Source of the DNA: Neosynechococcus sphagnicola sy1
GTDB lineage: Bacteria > Cyanobacteriota > Cyanobacteriia > Neosynechococcales > Neosynechococcaceae
Length of the DNA: 64,000 bases
Assembly: GCF_000775285.1 (NCBI RefSeq)
Contig: NZ_JJML01000042.1
Coordinates: 21,468 to 85,467 of the forward strand
Reading direction: 5' to 3'
In this document: one piece after another, positions 21,339 to 30,426 of the stretch
Position numbering within the stretch: position 1 is the stretch's first letter
How the letters are laid out: every line of letters starts with the position of its first letter
Translations under genes and position numbers: made by a program
Notes under the pieces: model-generated
The model's input: only the letters and a program-made list of their open reading frames with translations
What the model was told of the DNA's origin: nothing
Database searches by the model: none

Positions 21339-23525
21339 TTAGGGTTGCAGGGTTTTCAGCAGGGTGATGATCTGTTCATACTGGGTTCGATTTTTCTGTT
21401 GCACATAGAGATTAGCCGCCCGTTTTAAGTCCGCAATGCCACCGGGGCGATCGCCTAACTCTGCTCGGAGCATTCCCCGTGCTCCATAGGCTTCGGCATA
21501 GTTGGGATTCACTCGCAGGGCTTGGGTGTAGTCCCCAGCGGCACCCTGATGATCACCATGGTGGGAACGCACTGCCCCGCGATGGTAGTGAGCAACTGCA
21601 TCTTGAGGATGCAGGCGAATTGCTTGGGTGAAATCTGCGATCGCCCCATTGCGATCCCGCAGCTGCTCCCGTACCTGTCCTCGACCCACATAGGCGCGAA
21701 CCAAATTTGGATTCAGCCGTAGGGCCTGACTATAGTCCTGTCCGGCTCCCGGATAGTCTCCCAGGGATTGGCGGATATTGCCGCGATGGTAATAGACAGT
21801 GGCATGGTTGGGGTTGAGCCGCAGCGCCTGGTTATAGTCGCTAAAGGCTCCACGGTGATCCCCCAAGTGAAACCGCGACACCCCCCGATTGCAGTAAGCC
21901 TCGGCATAGTTGGGATTCAATTGCAGGGCCTGATTGTAGTCGGAGATCGCTCCTTGAAGATCCGCCAGAAAATGACGTGTCAGCCCCCGGGTGTTGAAGG
22001 TAATCACGGACTTGGGGTTCAACTGCAAGGCACGGCTGTAATCTTCGAGGGCACCCTGGTAGTCTCGCAACTGAGCCCGAGCCAACCCCCGATTGTAGTA
22101 AGCTTCGGGCTGAGTTGGGTCAAGCATTAGTGCGTGGGTTGAATCTTCCACGGCCCCCTTGTAGTCTCGCAGTCGGTGGCGAATTAAACTCCGAAAACTG
22201 TAGGCATCGGCAAATCCGGGATCGATAAAAATTGCCTGGGTGTAGTCTTCCAGTGCGGCCTGCCAATTCCCCACCTGAGCCTGGGCAAAGCCTCGGTTGC
22301 GATAGACCTCTGTATAGCTGGGAGCAATTTGCAATACCCGATCAAAGTCGGCGATCGCCCCCCGATAGTCCTGGCGATAAATTTTTTCCATGCCCTGGTC
22401 GTAGATCGGCTGCACGATCTCCTGCAGGGGCAACGTTTCCAAGACTGGGATTACAGGTTGAGGCAGCGGTAGAGGTACCACAGACTTCCAGACCCGAATT
22501 GTGGCATCCCAGCTCCCCGATAGGCAGGTCTGTCCATCTCGACTCAAGGCTACGGCAGCGACGACATCGGTATGCCCTGTGAGGGTTTCTAAGATCTGCC
22601 GTTCTCTCAAATCCCAGATTTTCACCGTTGTGTCCCAACTGCCACTGGCCAAGAGTTGGCGTTGGGGAGAGCAACTGACCGCTGCAACGGTATCAGTATG
22701 CCCAGCCAGGATGGCAAGAGGTTCCCTGGCGGGCAGATCCCACACCCGCACCATCCGATCAGCCCCGGCACTGATGAAACGATGGGGATCGTCGGTAAAA
22801 ATGACGCTATGCACCCCCTGCTCTGTCCCCGTTAGGGTGCTCAGAAGCTTCCCTGTTTTGGCTGACCAGAGCTTGATGGTGCCGTCGTCACTTCCACTGG
22901 CGATGGTTTGACCATCGGGGCTAAAGGCAACGGCCTGGACATCCTGACTATGTCCCGAAAGGGGAAACAGCAGCTCAGAACTTGCCAGACTCCAGAGTTC
23001 CAATTCCTCACCCACAAGACCCACGGCTAGTCGCTTAGCATCAGGGCTGAGAGCGGTGGCAATTATCCGACTGGTATAGATCGGCAGGGTATCTAGTAAA
23101 TCTCCCGTCGTGGGCTGCCACAGCTTCACAGTGCGATCCCAACTACCGCTGATCAGGAGCTGTCCGTCGGCACTAAAGGCAACGGAGGTGACATAATCGG
23201 AATGGCCACTGAGGGTGCGGAGCAGTTCCCCACTGTCTCGGTTCCACAGCTTCACGGTGCGATCAAAGCTGCCACTGGCAATCATCTGATCGTCGGGACT
23301 GATGGCAACGGCACTTACCTGCTTGAGATGCCCGCTGAGGGTCTGAAGACATTGCCAAGCAGAGTTCTTGGCATCGGTTACCTCCCCAGGGACAGGGGTG
23401 TCTAAGAGCCAGAGCTGTTCCAGTTGCTGTGCCAAATCCAAGCCACGCTGAACTAACTCAGTGCGCAACTTAACCAGCGCCCGACTGCCTGACGGAACGA
23501 TAATGCCATCTTGCTTTGCACCCAT
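21339..23525 (-). CDS. WD40-TPR repeat protein
   Basis: A scaffold-type protein with seven WD40 repeats (typical units: FSPDGQTIASGSDDGTIKLW and SASGSWD-like strands ending in VKLW or VRVW), enough for one beta-propeller. About nine or ten tandem TPR units of 34 residues follow (RGxxRxxLGDYxGAxxDYxQALRLNPN pattern). There is no membrane segment, catalytic motif or N-terminal effector domain. The function is probably protein-protein interaction. The start is uncertain: ATG at 23525 (MGAKQDGIIVPSG) is chosen because the 46 residues that an ATG at 23663 would add look unlike protein of this family. The gene is divergent from ftsW. The highly repetitive TPR region makes assembly or recombination artefacts possible. 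Confidence 0.85.
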   Translation of the reverse strand: MGAKQDGIIVPSGSRALVKLRTELVQRGLDLAQQLEQLWLLDTPVPGEVTDAKNSAWQCLQTLSGHLKQVSAVAISPDDQMIASGSFDRTVKLWNRDSGELLRTLSGHSDYVTSVAFSADGQLLISGSWDRTVKLWQPTTGDLLDTLPIYTSRIIATALSPDAKRLAVGLVGEELELWSLASSELLFPLSGHSQDVQAVAFSPDGQTIASGSDDGTIKLWSAKTGKLLSTLTGTEQGVHSVIFTDDPHRFISAGADRMVRVWDLPAREPLAILAGHTDTVAAVSCSPQRQLLASGSWDTTVKIWDLRERQILETLTGHTDVVAAVALSRDGQTCLSGSWDATIRVWKSVVPLPLPQPVIPVLETLPLQEIVQPIYDQGMEKIYRQDYRGAIADFDRVLQIAPSYTEVYRNRGFAQAQVGNWQAALEDYTQAIFIDPGFADAYSFRSLIRHRLRDYKGAVEDSTHALMLDPTQPEAYYNRGLARAQLRDYQGALEDYSRALQLNPKSVITFNTRGLTRHFLADLQGAISDYNQALQLNPNYAEAYCNRGVSRFHLGDHRGAFSDYNQALRLNPNHATVYYHRGNIRQSLGDYPGAGQDYSQALRLNPNLVRAYVGRGQVREQLRDRNGAIADFTQAIRLHPQDAVAHYHRGAVRSHHGDHQGAAGDYTQALRVNPNYAEAYGARGMLRAELGDRPGGIADLKRAANLYVQQKNRTQYEQIITLLKTLQP

Positions 23526-23802
23526 GAAGCTACCAATGCCATGCCAGGAAAGCAGGGGGCAAAGTCCTGTCAGTATTCTGACAGTAAATGCTGGCCGGAA
23601 CAACTCTGCTACAGTCAGGCGCGGTAGATTTTCGGATCTGCCTTGGGTGATCTTCCCCTCCATGCCTCAGTTAGCTGGCGGGTCATCGGCATACTTTTCG
23701 GAACTAATTCCGGATTTTACGTCTCTGAGGGTAGTGATCCGGAGCCATTCCGGTTTATTGTGAACCCCATCTGGTCGTTTCAGCGATGTCCCGGTTGCTG
23801 CT

Positions 23803-25014
23803 GTGAATCTGCGCTACTTGATTCCCTTTTTTGACTCTTCAATTCAGGAATGGGCTTTAGAAGCTCGACTCCTACGATGGTTGACCTTCCTATGGTTGCT
23901 GGTGGGGGTCGTGATTTTATTCTCAGCCTCCTACGCGATCGCGGATGTTGGCTATGGAGACGGTCTGTACTATGTCAAACGTCAGCTGATCTGGATTGGG
24001 ATTGGTCTGGTTGGGTTTCAGTTGCTGGTCAACTTTCCTCTGCGCTACATCTTACGGCTGACCCCCGCCGCGATCTTGCTCCTGTTGGGGCTAATTCTCG
24101 CCACCTATCTGCCAGGAATTGGTCAAACCGTCAACGGGGCTACCCGTTGGATCTCCTTGGGTCCCTTTCCCCTGCAACCCTCGGAATTAATTAAGCCGTT
24201 TCTGGTCTTGCAAGCGGCTTCTCTGTTTGGTCAGTGGTATCGCCTGACTTGGACAACCCGTTTTGCCTGGTTGGGGGTTTTTGGTCTGATTCTCTTGGGG
24301 ATTTTGCTCCAACCCAACCTCAGTACCACCGCCCTGTGCGGTATTACCCTCTGGTTGATTGCCCTAGCTGGGGGGTTACCCTACTCCTATTTGGCGACCA
24401 CAGGCATGGGAGGGCTAATGTTGGGCACCCTCAGTATTACCTTCCGGGAGTACCAACGACGACGGGTGATGTCGTTCTTAAATCCTTGGGCAGACCCCGC
24501 CCAAGATGGCTATCAATTGATTCAAAGCTTGCTGGCAGTTGGTTCGGGTGGAGCCTGGGGCACGGGCTTTGGCCTCTCACAGCAGAAGCTATTTTACCTG
24601 CCGATTCAATACACCGACTTCATTTTTGCGGTGTTTGCCGAAGAGTTTGGCTTTATGGGCTGTCTGTTGTTATTCAGCCTGTTGGCTGTCTACGGCACCC
24701 TATCGATCTGGGTGGCCCAAAAAGCAGAGCAGCCCGTGTATCGGCTGGTGGCGATCGGTGCCATGCTGCTGCTGGTGGGGCAGTCCCTCTTAAACATTGG
24801 TGTCGCTACTGGAGCCTTACCGACCACGGGGCTCCCCTTCCCTTTTCTTAGCTATGGCGGTAGTTCGATGATTGCCAGCTTACTGGTCGCTGGGCTTTTG
24901 ATTCGCGTAGCTCGGGAGACCAGTCATGCAGAGATCGTGCCCCTAAATCAGCCTAGACCTCCCAGTCGCCCGCGGCGCTTCTCCCCCCGTACCCCTTCGA
25001 TCCAACGCCCCTAG
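23803..25014 (+). CDS. ftsW: Cell-division SEDS glycosyltransferase FtsW
   Basis: A 403-residue SEDS-family polytopic protein with about ten membrane helices. Signature segments are NGATRWISLGPFPLQPSEL, LLQPNLSTTAL, the FLNPWADPAQDGYQLIQSL motif, and GLPFPFLSYGGSSMIASL. SEDS proteins polymerise lipid II into peptidoglycan glycan strands with a partner class B PBP. FtsW serves septation, and RodA is the closest alternative. I choose FtsW from general similarity and from its position before ccdA, an arrangement seen in other cyanobacteria. The start is GTG at 23803. The tail is basic and Pro/Arg rich. Confidence 0.85.
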   Translation: MNLRYLIPFFDSSIQEWALEARLLRWLTFLWLLVGVVILFSASYAIADVGYGDGLYYVKRQLIWIGIGLVGFQLLVNFPLRYILRLTPAAILLLLGLILATYLPGIGQTVNGATRWISLGPFPLQPSELIKPFLVLQAASLFGQWYRLTWTTRFAWLGVFGLILLGILLQPNLSTTALCGITLWLIALAGGLPYSYLATTGMGGLMLGTLSITFREYQRRRVMSFLNPWADPAQDGYQLIQSLLAVGSGGAWGTGFGLSQQKLFYLPIQYTDFIFAVFAEEFGFMGCLLLFSLLAVYGTLSIWVAQKAEQPVYRLVAIGAMLLLVGQSLLNIGVATGALPTTGLPFPFLSYGGSSMIASLLVAGLLIRVARETSHAEIVPLNQPRPPSRPRRFSPRTPSIQRP

Positions 25015-25117
25015 GGGTCTGCTGTTAAAACTTTTTGGCCATCAACTAAAAGTTAATACGGTGGGAGGTTTGAGCAGTTGGGGGAGGATACTACACTAGA
25101 AGTTTGGTGGTGAGATC

Positions 25118-25870
25118 ATGGCCGCTATGTTGGAAAACTTGCAGACCCAACTCTATCAGCTGGAGCAGTTTGCCAATGGGCTAGTGTCAACACAGTTGAC
25201 CCATCTTAGCGGCACCAGCATCGGGGTGATTTTTCTGGCGGGATTATTGACCAGTCTTACCCCCTGCATGCTCTCGATGTTGCCGATTACCATTGGCTAC
25301 ATCGGCGGATATGAGGCACAGAGTCGTGTACAAGCAGCCATTCAGTCCACCTGGTTTTCCCTGGGATTAGCTACCACCCTAGCCGGATTGGGGCTACTGG
25401 CTGTCCTGATTGGCCAGGTTTACGGTCAGGTGGGAATTGGCTTACCGATTGTCGTCAGCGCGATCGCGATTCTGATGGGGCTGAATTTACTCGAAGCTTT
25501 ACCATTGCAGTTTCCTGCTTTTGATGGCTTAGGGTTTATTTCTCCTAATCTGCCACGAGGGGTAAGGTCTTACTTCATGGGTCTCACCTTTGGTCTGGTG
25601 GCTTCGCCGTGTAGCACACCAGTATTAGCCTCTCTCCTAGGCTGGGTGGCAACTACCCATGACCCGTTCCTGGGAGGGGTGTTGCTCTTAGCTTATACAG
25701 GGGGTTATTCAGCGCCCCTGATTTTGGCGGGCACTTTTACCGTGGCCATCAAGCGATTGCTGGAATTACGGCGCTGGTCTGCTTGGATTACCCCTACAAG
25801 TGGAGCCCTCTTGGTTGGATTTGGCGTCTTTTCGCTCTTGTTACGGCTCCTACCCCCAGGGGGCATTTAG
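25118..25870 (+). CDS. ccdA: Cytochrome c biogenesis protein CcdA
   Basis: A 250-residue thiol-disulfide transporter with six membrane helices. The two redox cysteines sit in LTSLTPCMLSMLP and VASPCSTPVLASLLGW. It moves reducing equivalents across the thylakoid or plasma membrane for System II cytochrome c maturation. It follows ftsW by 103 bp. Its usual downstream partner ccs1 (ResB family) is not the next gene here; a 413-bp gap and a carbonic anhydrase gene follow. Confidence 0.92.
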   Translation: MAAMLENLQTQLYQLEQFANGLVSTQLTHLSGTSIGVIFLAGLLTSLTPCMLSMLPITIGYIGGYEAQSRVQAAIQSTWFSLGLATTLAGLGLLAVLIGQVYGQVGIGLPIVVSAIAILMGLNLLEALPLQFPAFDGLGFISPNLPRGVRSYFMGLTFGLVASPCSTPVLASLLGWVATTHDPFLGGVLLLAYTGGYSAPLILAGTFTVAIKRLLELRRWSAWITPTSGALLVGFGVFSLLLRLLPPGGI

Positions 25871-26283
25871 TTCACTTTAGTGAGATTTCTTGTCATCCCC
25901 TGACCATTCTTGTGCCGGAGACATCCCCAGAGTCTTGGTAAACTTGCGTTCACTGATGGGTTGGATGGTCTGCTTGCCCGATTGGGTCTTGGAACGATGT
26001 GCGAATCGAGATCGGCACGGCAGTTTCATGGTTAGTCAGCGATGATCGGTTAAGTTTCTTGAAATCTATTGACACTAGCAGGCAAATGATTAACTATGCA
26101 GGAACGTAAAATTTGATACATTTACATTCATCAAGTTACTTGTGACGTAGCCACGGATGTCTCTCTGTTTTTTCCTAACTCCTTTTTCTGACTGACAATC
26201 AGTCAAGCCTCCAGCTGAACCACTGGTACTCCTGAAGCATAGAACTAAAATTCAGCACTTACGAATACAGATTTATAAATACT
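25871..26283. other. 413-bp intergenic region between ccdA and the carbonic anhydrase gene
   Basis: No recognised gene. A 50-codon minus-strand frame (26029 down to 25877) is open, but it lacks a ribosome binding site and a family resemblance. The half nearest the carbonic anhydrase gene is AT-rich (26070-26160) and probably contains its promoter. No convincing terminator for ccdA is visible. Confidence 0.5.
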
Positions 26284-27021
26284 ATGAGTAACTTACCTCG
26301 ATCTAGAGATTTTTCCCGACGGGATCTATTGAAAGTCGGCACCGGTATTCTAGGCACGGGGGCATTAACTGCCTGGGTGAGTCGCCAGGAGCAGTCTGTC
26401 GCTGCCCCACCTGCGATCGCGAACGATCCATCCCCTGCCAACAATGATTTAACTCCAGAACAAGCCCTCCAAAGATTAATGGAGGGACATCAACGATTTC
26501 TGACCGACACCGCCACGATCCACATTGAAGGAGCCTCACAGCTGCGGAATGTCGTCCATGAACAAAACCCCTTTGCTGCAATCCTGGCCTGTTCCGATTC
26601 CAGGGTGGCCCCTGAAATCCTGTTTGACCAGGGTTTAGGGAATCTTTTTGTGGTCAGAACAGCTGGAAATATTTCTTCTACAGAAGATATTGCCAGTTTA
26701 GAGTTTGCCACCTTAATTTTGGGGGCTAAGGTAATCGTGGTGATGGGCCATACCGGTTGTGGAGCGGTGAAAGCAGCCATCAAAGGAGGTGAGGTTCCTG
26801 GATTGATTTCGAGTCTGATTCTGGCAATTCGACCTGCGATTAACCGGGTTAAAGATCAACCAGGAGATCTTTTAGAGAACTCGATTAAAGCCAATGCCAT
26901 CAATCAAGTTGAACGGCTAAGAATCTCCGGGGTATTATCTAACCTGAAGAAAAATGGACAGTTATTAATTGTTCCCGCGTATTTTGATCTTGAAACGGGG
27001 AAGGTTTCCTTACTCAGCTGA
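26284..27021 (+). CDS. Exported beta-carbonic anhydrase
   Basis: A beta-class carbonic anhydrase (CO2 plus water to bicarbonate). The zinc ligands and catalytic dyad are visible: Cys, Asp and Arg in LACSDSRVAPE, then His and Cys in VMGHTGCGAVKAA. The N-terminus carries a twin-arginine signal (SRRDLLKVG, then a hydrophobic stretch to AWVSRQEQSVAA). It should therefore be exported folded to the periplasm or thylakoid lumen rather than packed in carboxysomes. It resembles Synechocystis EcaB in being an exported beta type. Length is 245 residues including the signal. There is no operon partner; convergent ribE follows after 68 bp. A periplasmic role in inorganic carbon or pH balance is inferred. 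Confidence 0.92.
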   Translation: MSNLPRSRDFSRRDLLKVGTGILGTGALTAWVSRQEQSVAAPPAIANDPSPANNDLTPEQALQRLMEGHQRFLTDTATIHIEGASQLRNVVHEQNPFAAILACSDSRVAPEILFDQGLGNLFVVRTAGNISSTEDIASLEFATLILGAKVIVVMGHTGCGAVKAAIKGGEVPGLISSLILAIRPAINRVKDQPGDLLENSIKANAINQVERLRISGVLSNLKKNGQLLIVPAYFDLETGKVSLLS

Positions 27022-27089
27022 ATCAAGCAGTTCCTCCCGTTCTGGATCTCTTGTAGGGTTAGAGACGGGCTGAAGAGGGGGAGCCGTTC

Positions 27090-27767
27090 TTAAAGATAGC
27101 CATGCTCCGCTAGAAATTCGGCAGAAATTTCAGTGGTAGCCGCTGGAGAGTGTTTCAGCAAGGGAGCACCGGCATAGAGGAATTTCTCGACATATTTGCC
27201 TAAAATATCTGCTTCTAAATTGACAGCGCTTCCGGGCTGGAGCTGCTGGAGGTTGGTGTGGGTATAGGTATGGGGAATTACCGCCACAGTAAACCAGGTG
27301 CCTTCGGGATTGCAGTCTGCAACCGTGAGGCTGACCCCATTGATGGCAATGCTACCCTTCGAGACAATGTAGCGGGCGATCGCCCCATCGGGGAGGTGAA
27401 AACCCATTTCCCAAGCCTGAGCCGCTACTGTCACGGTTTGTAAGTAACCCATGCCATCGACGTGACCGGTGACAAAATGTCCACCCAGCTTACTGCCCAC
27501 CCGGAGGGAGATCTCCAGGTTGACCCACCGATCAGCGGATTGCTGACCTAAGGTGGAGCGGCGGAGCGTCTCGGGGGAGGCAACCGCCACAAACCCTTGG
27601 GATTGGATCGCTATAACGGTGAGACAGACTCCATCGACCGCTACACTATCCCCGAGGGCCAGATCTTGAAAAATCCGACCATCAGTGCCGTCCCCATAGG
27701 TAATCTGGAGTTGATCGGCTCCCAGGGGCTGGAGCCTGCCTAATGCTTGAATGAGTCCTGTAAACAC
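27090..27767 (-). CDS. ribE: Riboflavin synthase, alpha chain
   Basis: Dismutates two 6,7-dimethyl-8-ribityllumazines to riboflavin. Two homologous lumazine-binding barrels are seen: FTGLIQALG, then GDSVAVDGVCLTVIAI and GGHFVTGHVDGMG in the first, and VSKGSIAINGVSLTVADC in the second. The family begins at (M)FTGLI, so the GTG at 27767 is taken as start. An ATG at 27833 would add 22 residues with no family counterpart. The gene is divergent from the DUF151 gene across about 270 bp. Confidence 0.93.
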   Translation of the reverse strand: MFTGLIQALGRLQPLGADQLQITYGDGTDGRIFQDLALGDSVAVDGVCLTVIAIQSQGFVAVASPETLRRSTLGQQSADRWVNLEISLRVGSKLGGHFVTGHVDGMGYLQTVTVAAQAWEMGFHLPDGAIARYIVSKGSIAINGVSLTVADCNPEGTWFTVAVIPHTYTHTNLQQLQPGSAVNLEADILGKYVEKFLYAGAPLLKHSPAATTEISAEFLAEHGYL

Positions 27768-28035
27768 GGTGTTAAGGTTCGTGGGGAAATTCTCACTGTG
27801 AAGCTGATAGCTTCCAACAGCAGAAAAGGGCATACTTAGAGTCAGCGAAGTGACGCGCTACGCTTCTGGGGAACTTGCTTCCGTTTTCTCACCCCCTGAG
27901 GGTTGGACATGGGGTTCGACAGCAATGGTTCAGCGCTTCTAATTTTATTGTTATTCATCCAAGGCGGTCTCTGCTCTATCTTTTAAGTTTCAGTCCTCAA
28001 ACTCGCTCCGCTCCAGAATTCTAGAGGCTAAGGCC

Positions 28036-28542
28036 ATGATTGAAATGAAAGTCGCTGGAATTGCCCTTGATGCAGCCACCCGCAGCCCCATCGTTCTGCT
28101 CCGGGATGCCCAAGACCGTCGAGCCTTGCCAATTTATATCGGCCAGGATCAGGCAAGAGCCATCATTAATGCCCTGGAGAATCAAACCCCTCCCCGTCCC
28201 CTCACCCACGACTTGTTGGTCAACCTGCTGAAAGACTGGGGGATGACAGTGGAACGGGTGATTATTCACTCCCTGCAAGACAACACCTTCTACGCAGTGC
28301 TGACCGTCCGCCAGGGCGAGACCAAGAAGGAGTTAGATGCCCGTCCCAGTGACGCGATCGCCATTGCCCTGCGAACTAATAGCCCCATTTGGGTGATGGA
28401 GGAAGTCATTGCCGATGCCTCGATTCCGGTGGATCGAGATGCCGATGAAGCGGAGCAGCGAGCCTTTCGGGATTTTATTTCCAACCTCAGACCCGAAGAT
28501 TTTATCCAACGGGGCAGTCCCCCCGGCAATGGGGAATCTTGA
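28036..28542 (+). CDS. Bifunctional nuclease (BFN/DUF151) family protein
   Basis: A 168-residue protein matching the DUF151/BFN domain across its length: MIEMKVAGIALDAATRSPIV, LPIYIGQDQARAI, RPLTHDLLVNLL and ELDARPSDAIAIALR. Some members of the family have been reported to have RNase and DNase activity; the physiological role in cyanobacteria is not established. The start ATG at 28036 has AGAGG upstream. The alpha/beta hydrolase gene starts 18 bp after its stop on the same strand, so they are probably cotranscribed. Confidence 0.88.
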   Translation: MIEMKVAGIALDAATRSPIVLLRDAQDRRALPIYIGQDQARAIINALENQTPPRPLTHDLLVNLLKDWGMTVERVIIHSLQDNTFYAVLTVRQGETKKELDARPSDAIAIALRTNSPIWVMEEVIADASIPVDRDADEAEQRAFRDFISNLRPEDFIQRGSPPGNGES

Positions 28543-28560
28543 GGGGAGTGGTTAACTGCC

Positions 28561-29445
28561 ATGGAGCCGCAGAACGCCGCGATCGCACTGTCGAGTCGGG
28601 CTAAACAGCACTTAGCGCTCTCCAGTCCCCGGCGGGCTGGCGGGCATGAAGCTTGGTCTGCCGCCTATCGGGAGCAGGGGCAAGGAGTCCCCCTGCTGCT
28701 GCTCCATGGTTTTTTAGGGGATGGTGGCTGCTGGCAGCCTTTGATGGCGCAACTAGAGCACCAGTTTCACTGTATAGCGCTGGATTTGCTGGGCTTTGGT
28801 GAGTCCGCAAAACCGCAGATGCGCTATGACATCGCCACAGAAGTGGCCTTTGTGCGTGCGGTAGTGGTGGCGCTTGATTTAGCCCCCTGTTATATTCTGG
28901 GTCACTCCTTCGGGGGGTGGGTGGCGGCGGCCTACGCCCTAGCCTATCCCGAAGCGGTGAAGGGGTTAGTCCTCGCAGCGGCTGCGGGTATTCGCGATGA
29001 TAGCTTTTGTGGTCGCTACGATCATCTACGGCCCCTGCTGTGGCGATCGCCGCTGGTGGATGGCCTCTTATCCCTGGCAACCCCATTGGCAACCCTACTG
29101 GGGCAGCGACCCACCTTAAAACAGCTGCGGTGGTTTCGGCGAGAATTGATGGCTCAACCAGCGGCGCGTTCCTTTCTGATGGATCGGCTGCGCCCTGAAG
29201 ATGCGGTTGATACAGTAGAGGCTGAAATTCATCGGTTGAGGGTGCCGACGGTGGTCGTGATCGGAGAGAGGGATGACACGATTCCCCGTTGGCACGCCCA
29301 AACCTATGCCCAAGAGATCCCTGGAGCCCACCTGGTGATTCTGCCCAATGCTGACCATGCCTTGCCACAAAACCATGCGGGTCAACTGGCCAACTTGACC
29401 CTGGAACTGGCAGCCAATTGCTCCAATTCCAGTCACCAGGGATAA
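28561..29445 (+). CDS. Alpha/beta-hydrolase fold protein
   Basis: A 294-residue alpha/beta hydrolase. The oxyanion region is LLLLHGFLGDGGCW, the nucleophile Ser lies in ILGHSFGGWVAAAYA, the acid is probably in VIGERDDTIPRWH, and the catalytic His is in LPNADHALPQNH. The triad is complete, so it should be an active esterase- or lipase-like enzyme; the substrate cannot be told. It probably shares a transcript with the DUF151 gene 18 bp upstream. The cap region (about residues 145-215) is Arg/Leu rich, with no recognised subfamily signature. Confidence 0.85.
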   Translation: MEPQNAAIALSSRAKQHLALSSPRRAGGHEAWSAAYREQGQGVPLLLLHGFLGDGGCWQPLMAQLEHQFHCIALDLLGFGESAKPQMRYDIATEVAFVRAVVVALDLAPCYILGHSFGGWVAAAYALAYPEAVKGLVLAAAAGIRDDSFCGRYDHLRPLLWRSPLVDGLLSLATPLATLLGQRPTLKQLRWFRRELMAQPAARSFLMDRLRPEDAVDTVEAEIHRLRVPTVVVIGERDDTIPRWHAQTYAQEIPGAHLVILPNADHALPQNHAGQLANLTLELAANCSNSSHQG

Positions 29446-29609
29446 TAAGGGGCAAGGATTGAGCAGTTCCTGCTGTGGCGATCGCGAGGGATCTAGCCAT
29501 CGCCCCAAGGCTTTTGGCGATGGCATGTTAGGCAACCTCCCAGAACCAGGGTGTAACCGTCTGAAAATGGGTCTAGGCTGCCTGATATGCACGATCAATT
29601 AGGAGGATT

Positions 29610-30278
29610 ATGAAACGAACGATTCTAGTGGGACTCTCCTTACTCAGTAGCTGGGGAATCATCGGGATGACTGCGGACAGGGTGCCTGCTAGCCCTTTCC
29701 AATTGCTGCCAGAGGTTGCAACAGCGGCGCTTCCCCCAATCCGGCTTCCGATGCTCAACCACCCTTGGGCGATCGCTCAAGACTTTACAGGCTTCTCTGG
29801 AAAATATACCGAATACAAAGACAGTTACAACGGCTTTAAGCTCAATATCCCGGTGGAGTTTACCCTTCACGAGCGAGGGGCAACGACGGACTGGCTAGGT
29901 CCCCTGCTGGATGGAGGCTCAGCTCTGATCTACATCAATGCCACCCCAATGAAAGGGGTATCTTCTAAGGTCATCTACGATGCCAATCTCAGATCCAAGC
30001 AAGAAGATCGGAACGTCATGGCGGTGGTGCCCCTGAAGGTGAAATTTGGCAAGCAAACCGTCTGGGCATTTCGCTACAAAGAAGCAAATCATAAACCAGG
30101 GTCGCCAGAGCCTAAAGAACCGGGTGACATTCATCGCTGGCATTTGCTGGTATTCGGCAATGAAACCGTTTATACCTTAGGCTTTACTGGCCCCTTTCAA
30201 TCCTTCCAAGACAACAAACTTCAGGTAGTTTACGAGGCAGTGATTCAATCGGTGGAACTGATTCCCATTACTCAGTAG
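29610..30278 (+). CDS. Exported protein of unknown function
   Basis: A 222-residue product with an N-terminal signal segment (KRTILVGLSLLSSWGIIGMTA) and a start ATG at 29610 preceded by AGGAGGA. The mature part contains YTEYKDSYNGFKLNIPVEFTL and DWLGPLLDGGSALIYINATP, then a C-terminal strand-rich half. This is reminiscent of PsbP-like or lipoprotein-type envelope proteins that start with a YxDxxxGFxLxxP motif. That similarity is short and does not support a functional call. No lipobox is seen. It is flanked by same-strand genes at 148-165 bp and is probably transcribed on its own. Confidence 0.7.
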   Translation: MKRTILVGLSLLSSWGIIGMTADRVPASPFQLLPEVATAALPPIRLPMLNHPWAIAQDFTGFSGKYTEYKDSYNGFKLNIPVEFTLHERGATTDWLGPLLDGGSALIYINATPMKGVSSKVIYDANLRSKQEDRNVMAVVPLKVKFGKQTVWAFRYKEANHKPGSPEPKEPGDIHRWHLLVFGNETVYTLGFTGPFQSFQDNKLQVVYEAVIQSVELIPITQ

Positions 30279-30299
30279 TGATCTGAGATTCACAATGGA

Positions 30300-30361
30300 G
30301 GAGGCAGAATTCAGAAGCTAAAATTCACCCTACTTCGGTCTCCTAGCTTCTGGATGCCTCC
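30300..30361. other. Two-part inverted repeat (hairpin) in intergenic gap
   Basis: Arms GGAGGCA (30300-30306) and CAGAAGCTA (30312-30320) pair exactly with TAGCTTCTG (30344-30352) and TGCCTCC (30355-30361). The result is a 16-bp stem with a small internal loop and a 23-nt apical loop. No T-tract follows, so it is not a standard terminator. It sits between an exported protein gene and the retropepsin gene. Confidence 0.5.
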
Positions 30362-30426
30362 AACGCCCTGCTACCCTGATGTAAGTATTTGATAGCCCTG
30401 CTTACGATGTTCCCCACCTGACGGCA

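Noticed and set aside
28601..29500. 299-codon minus-strand frame opposite the alpha/beta hydrolase gene
   Set aside because: The plus-strand hydrolase has a complete catalytic triad; the opposite frame is Pro/Arg/His rich with no motif.
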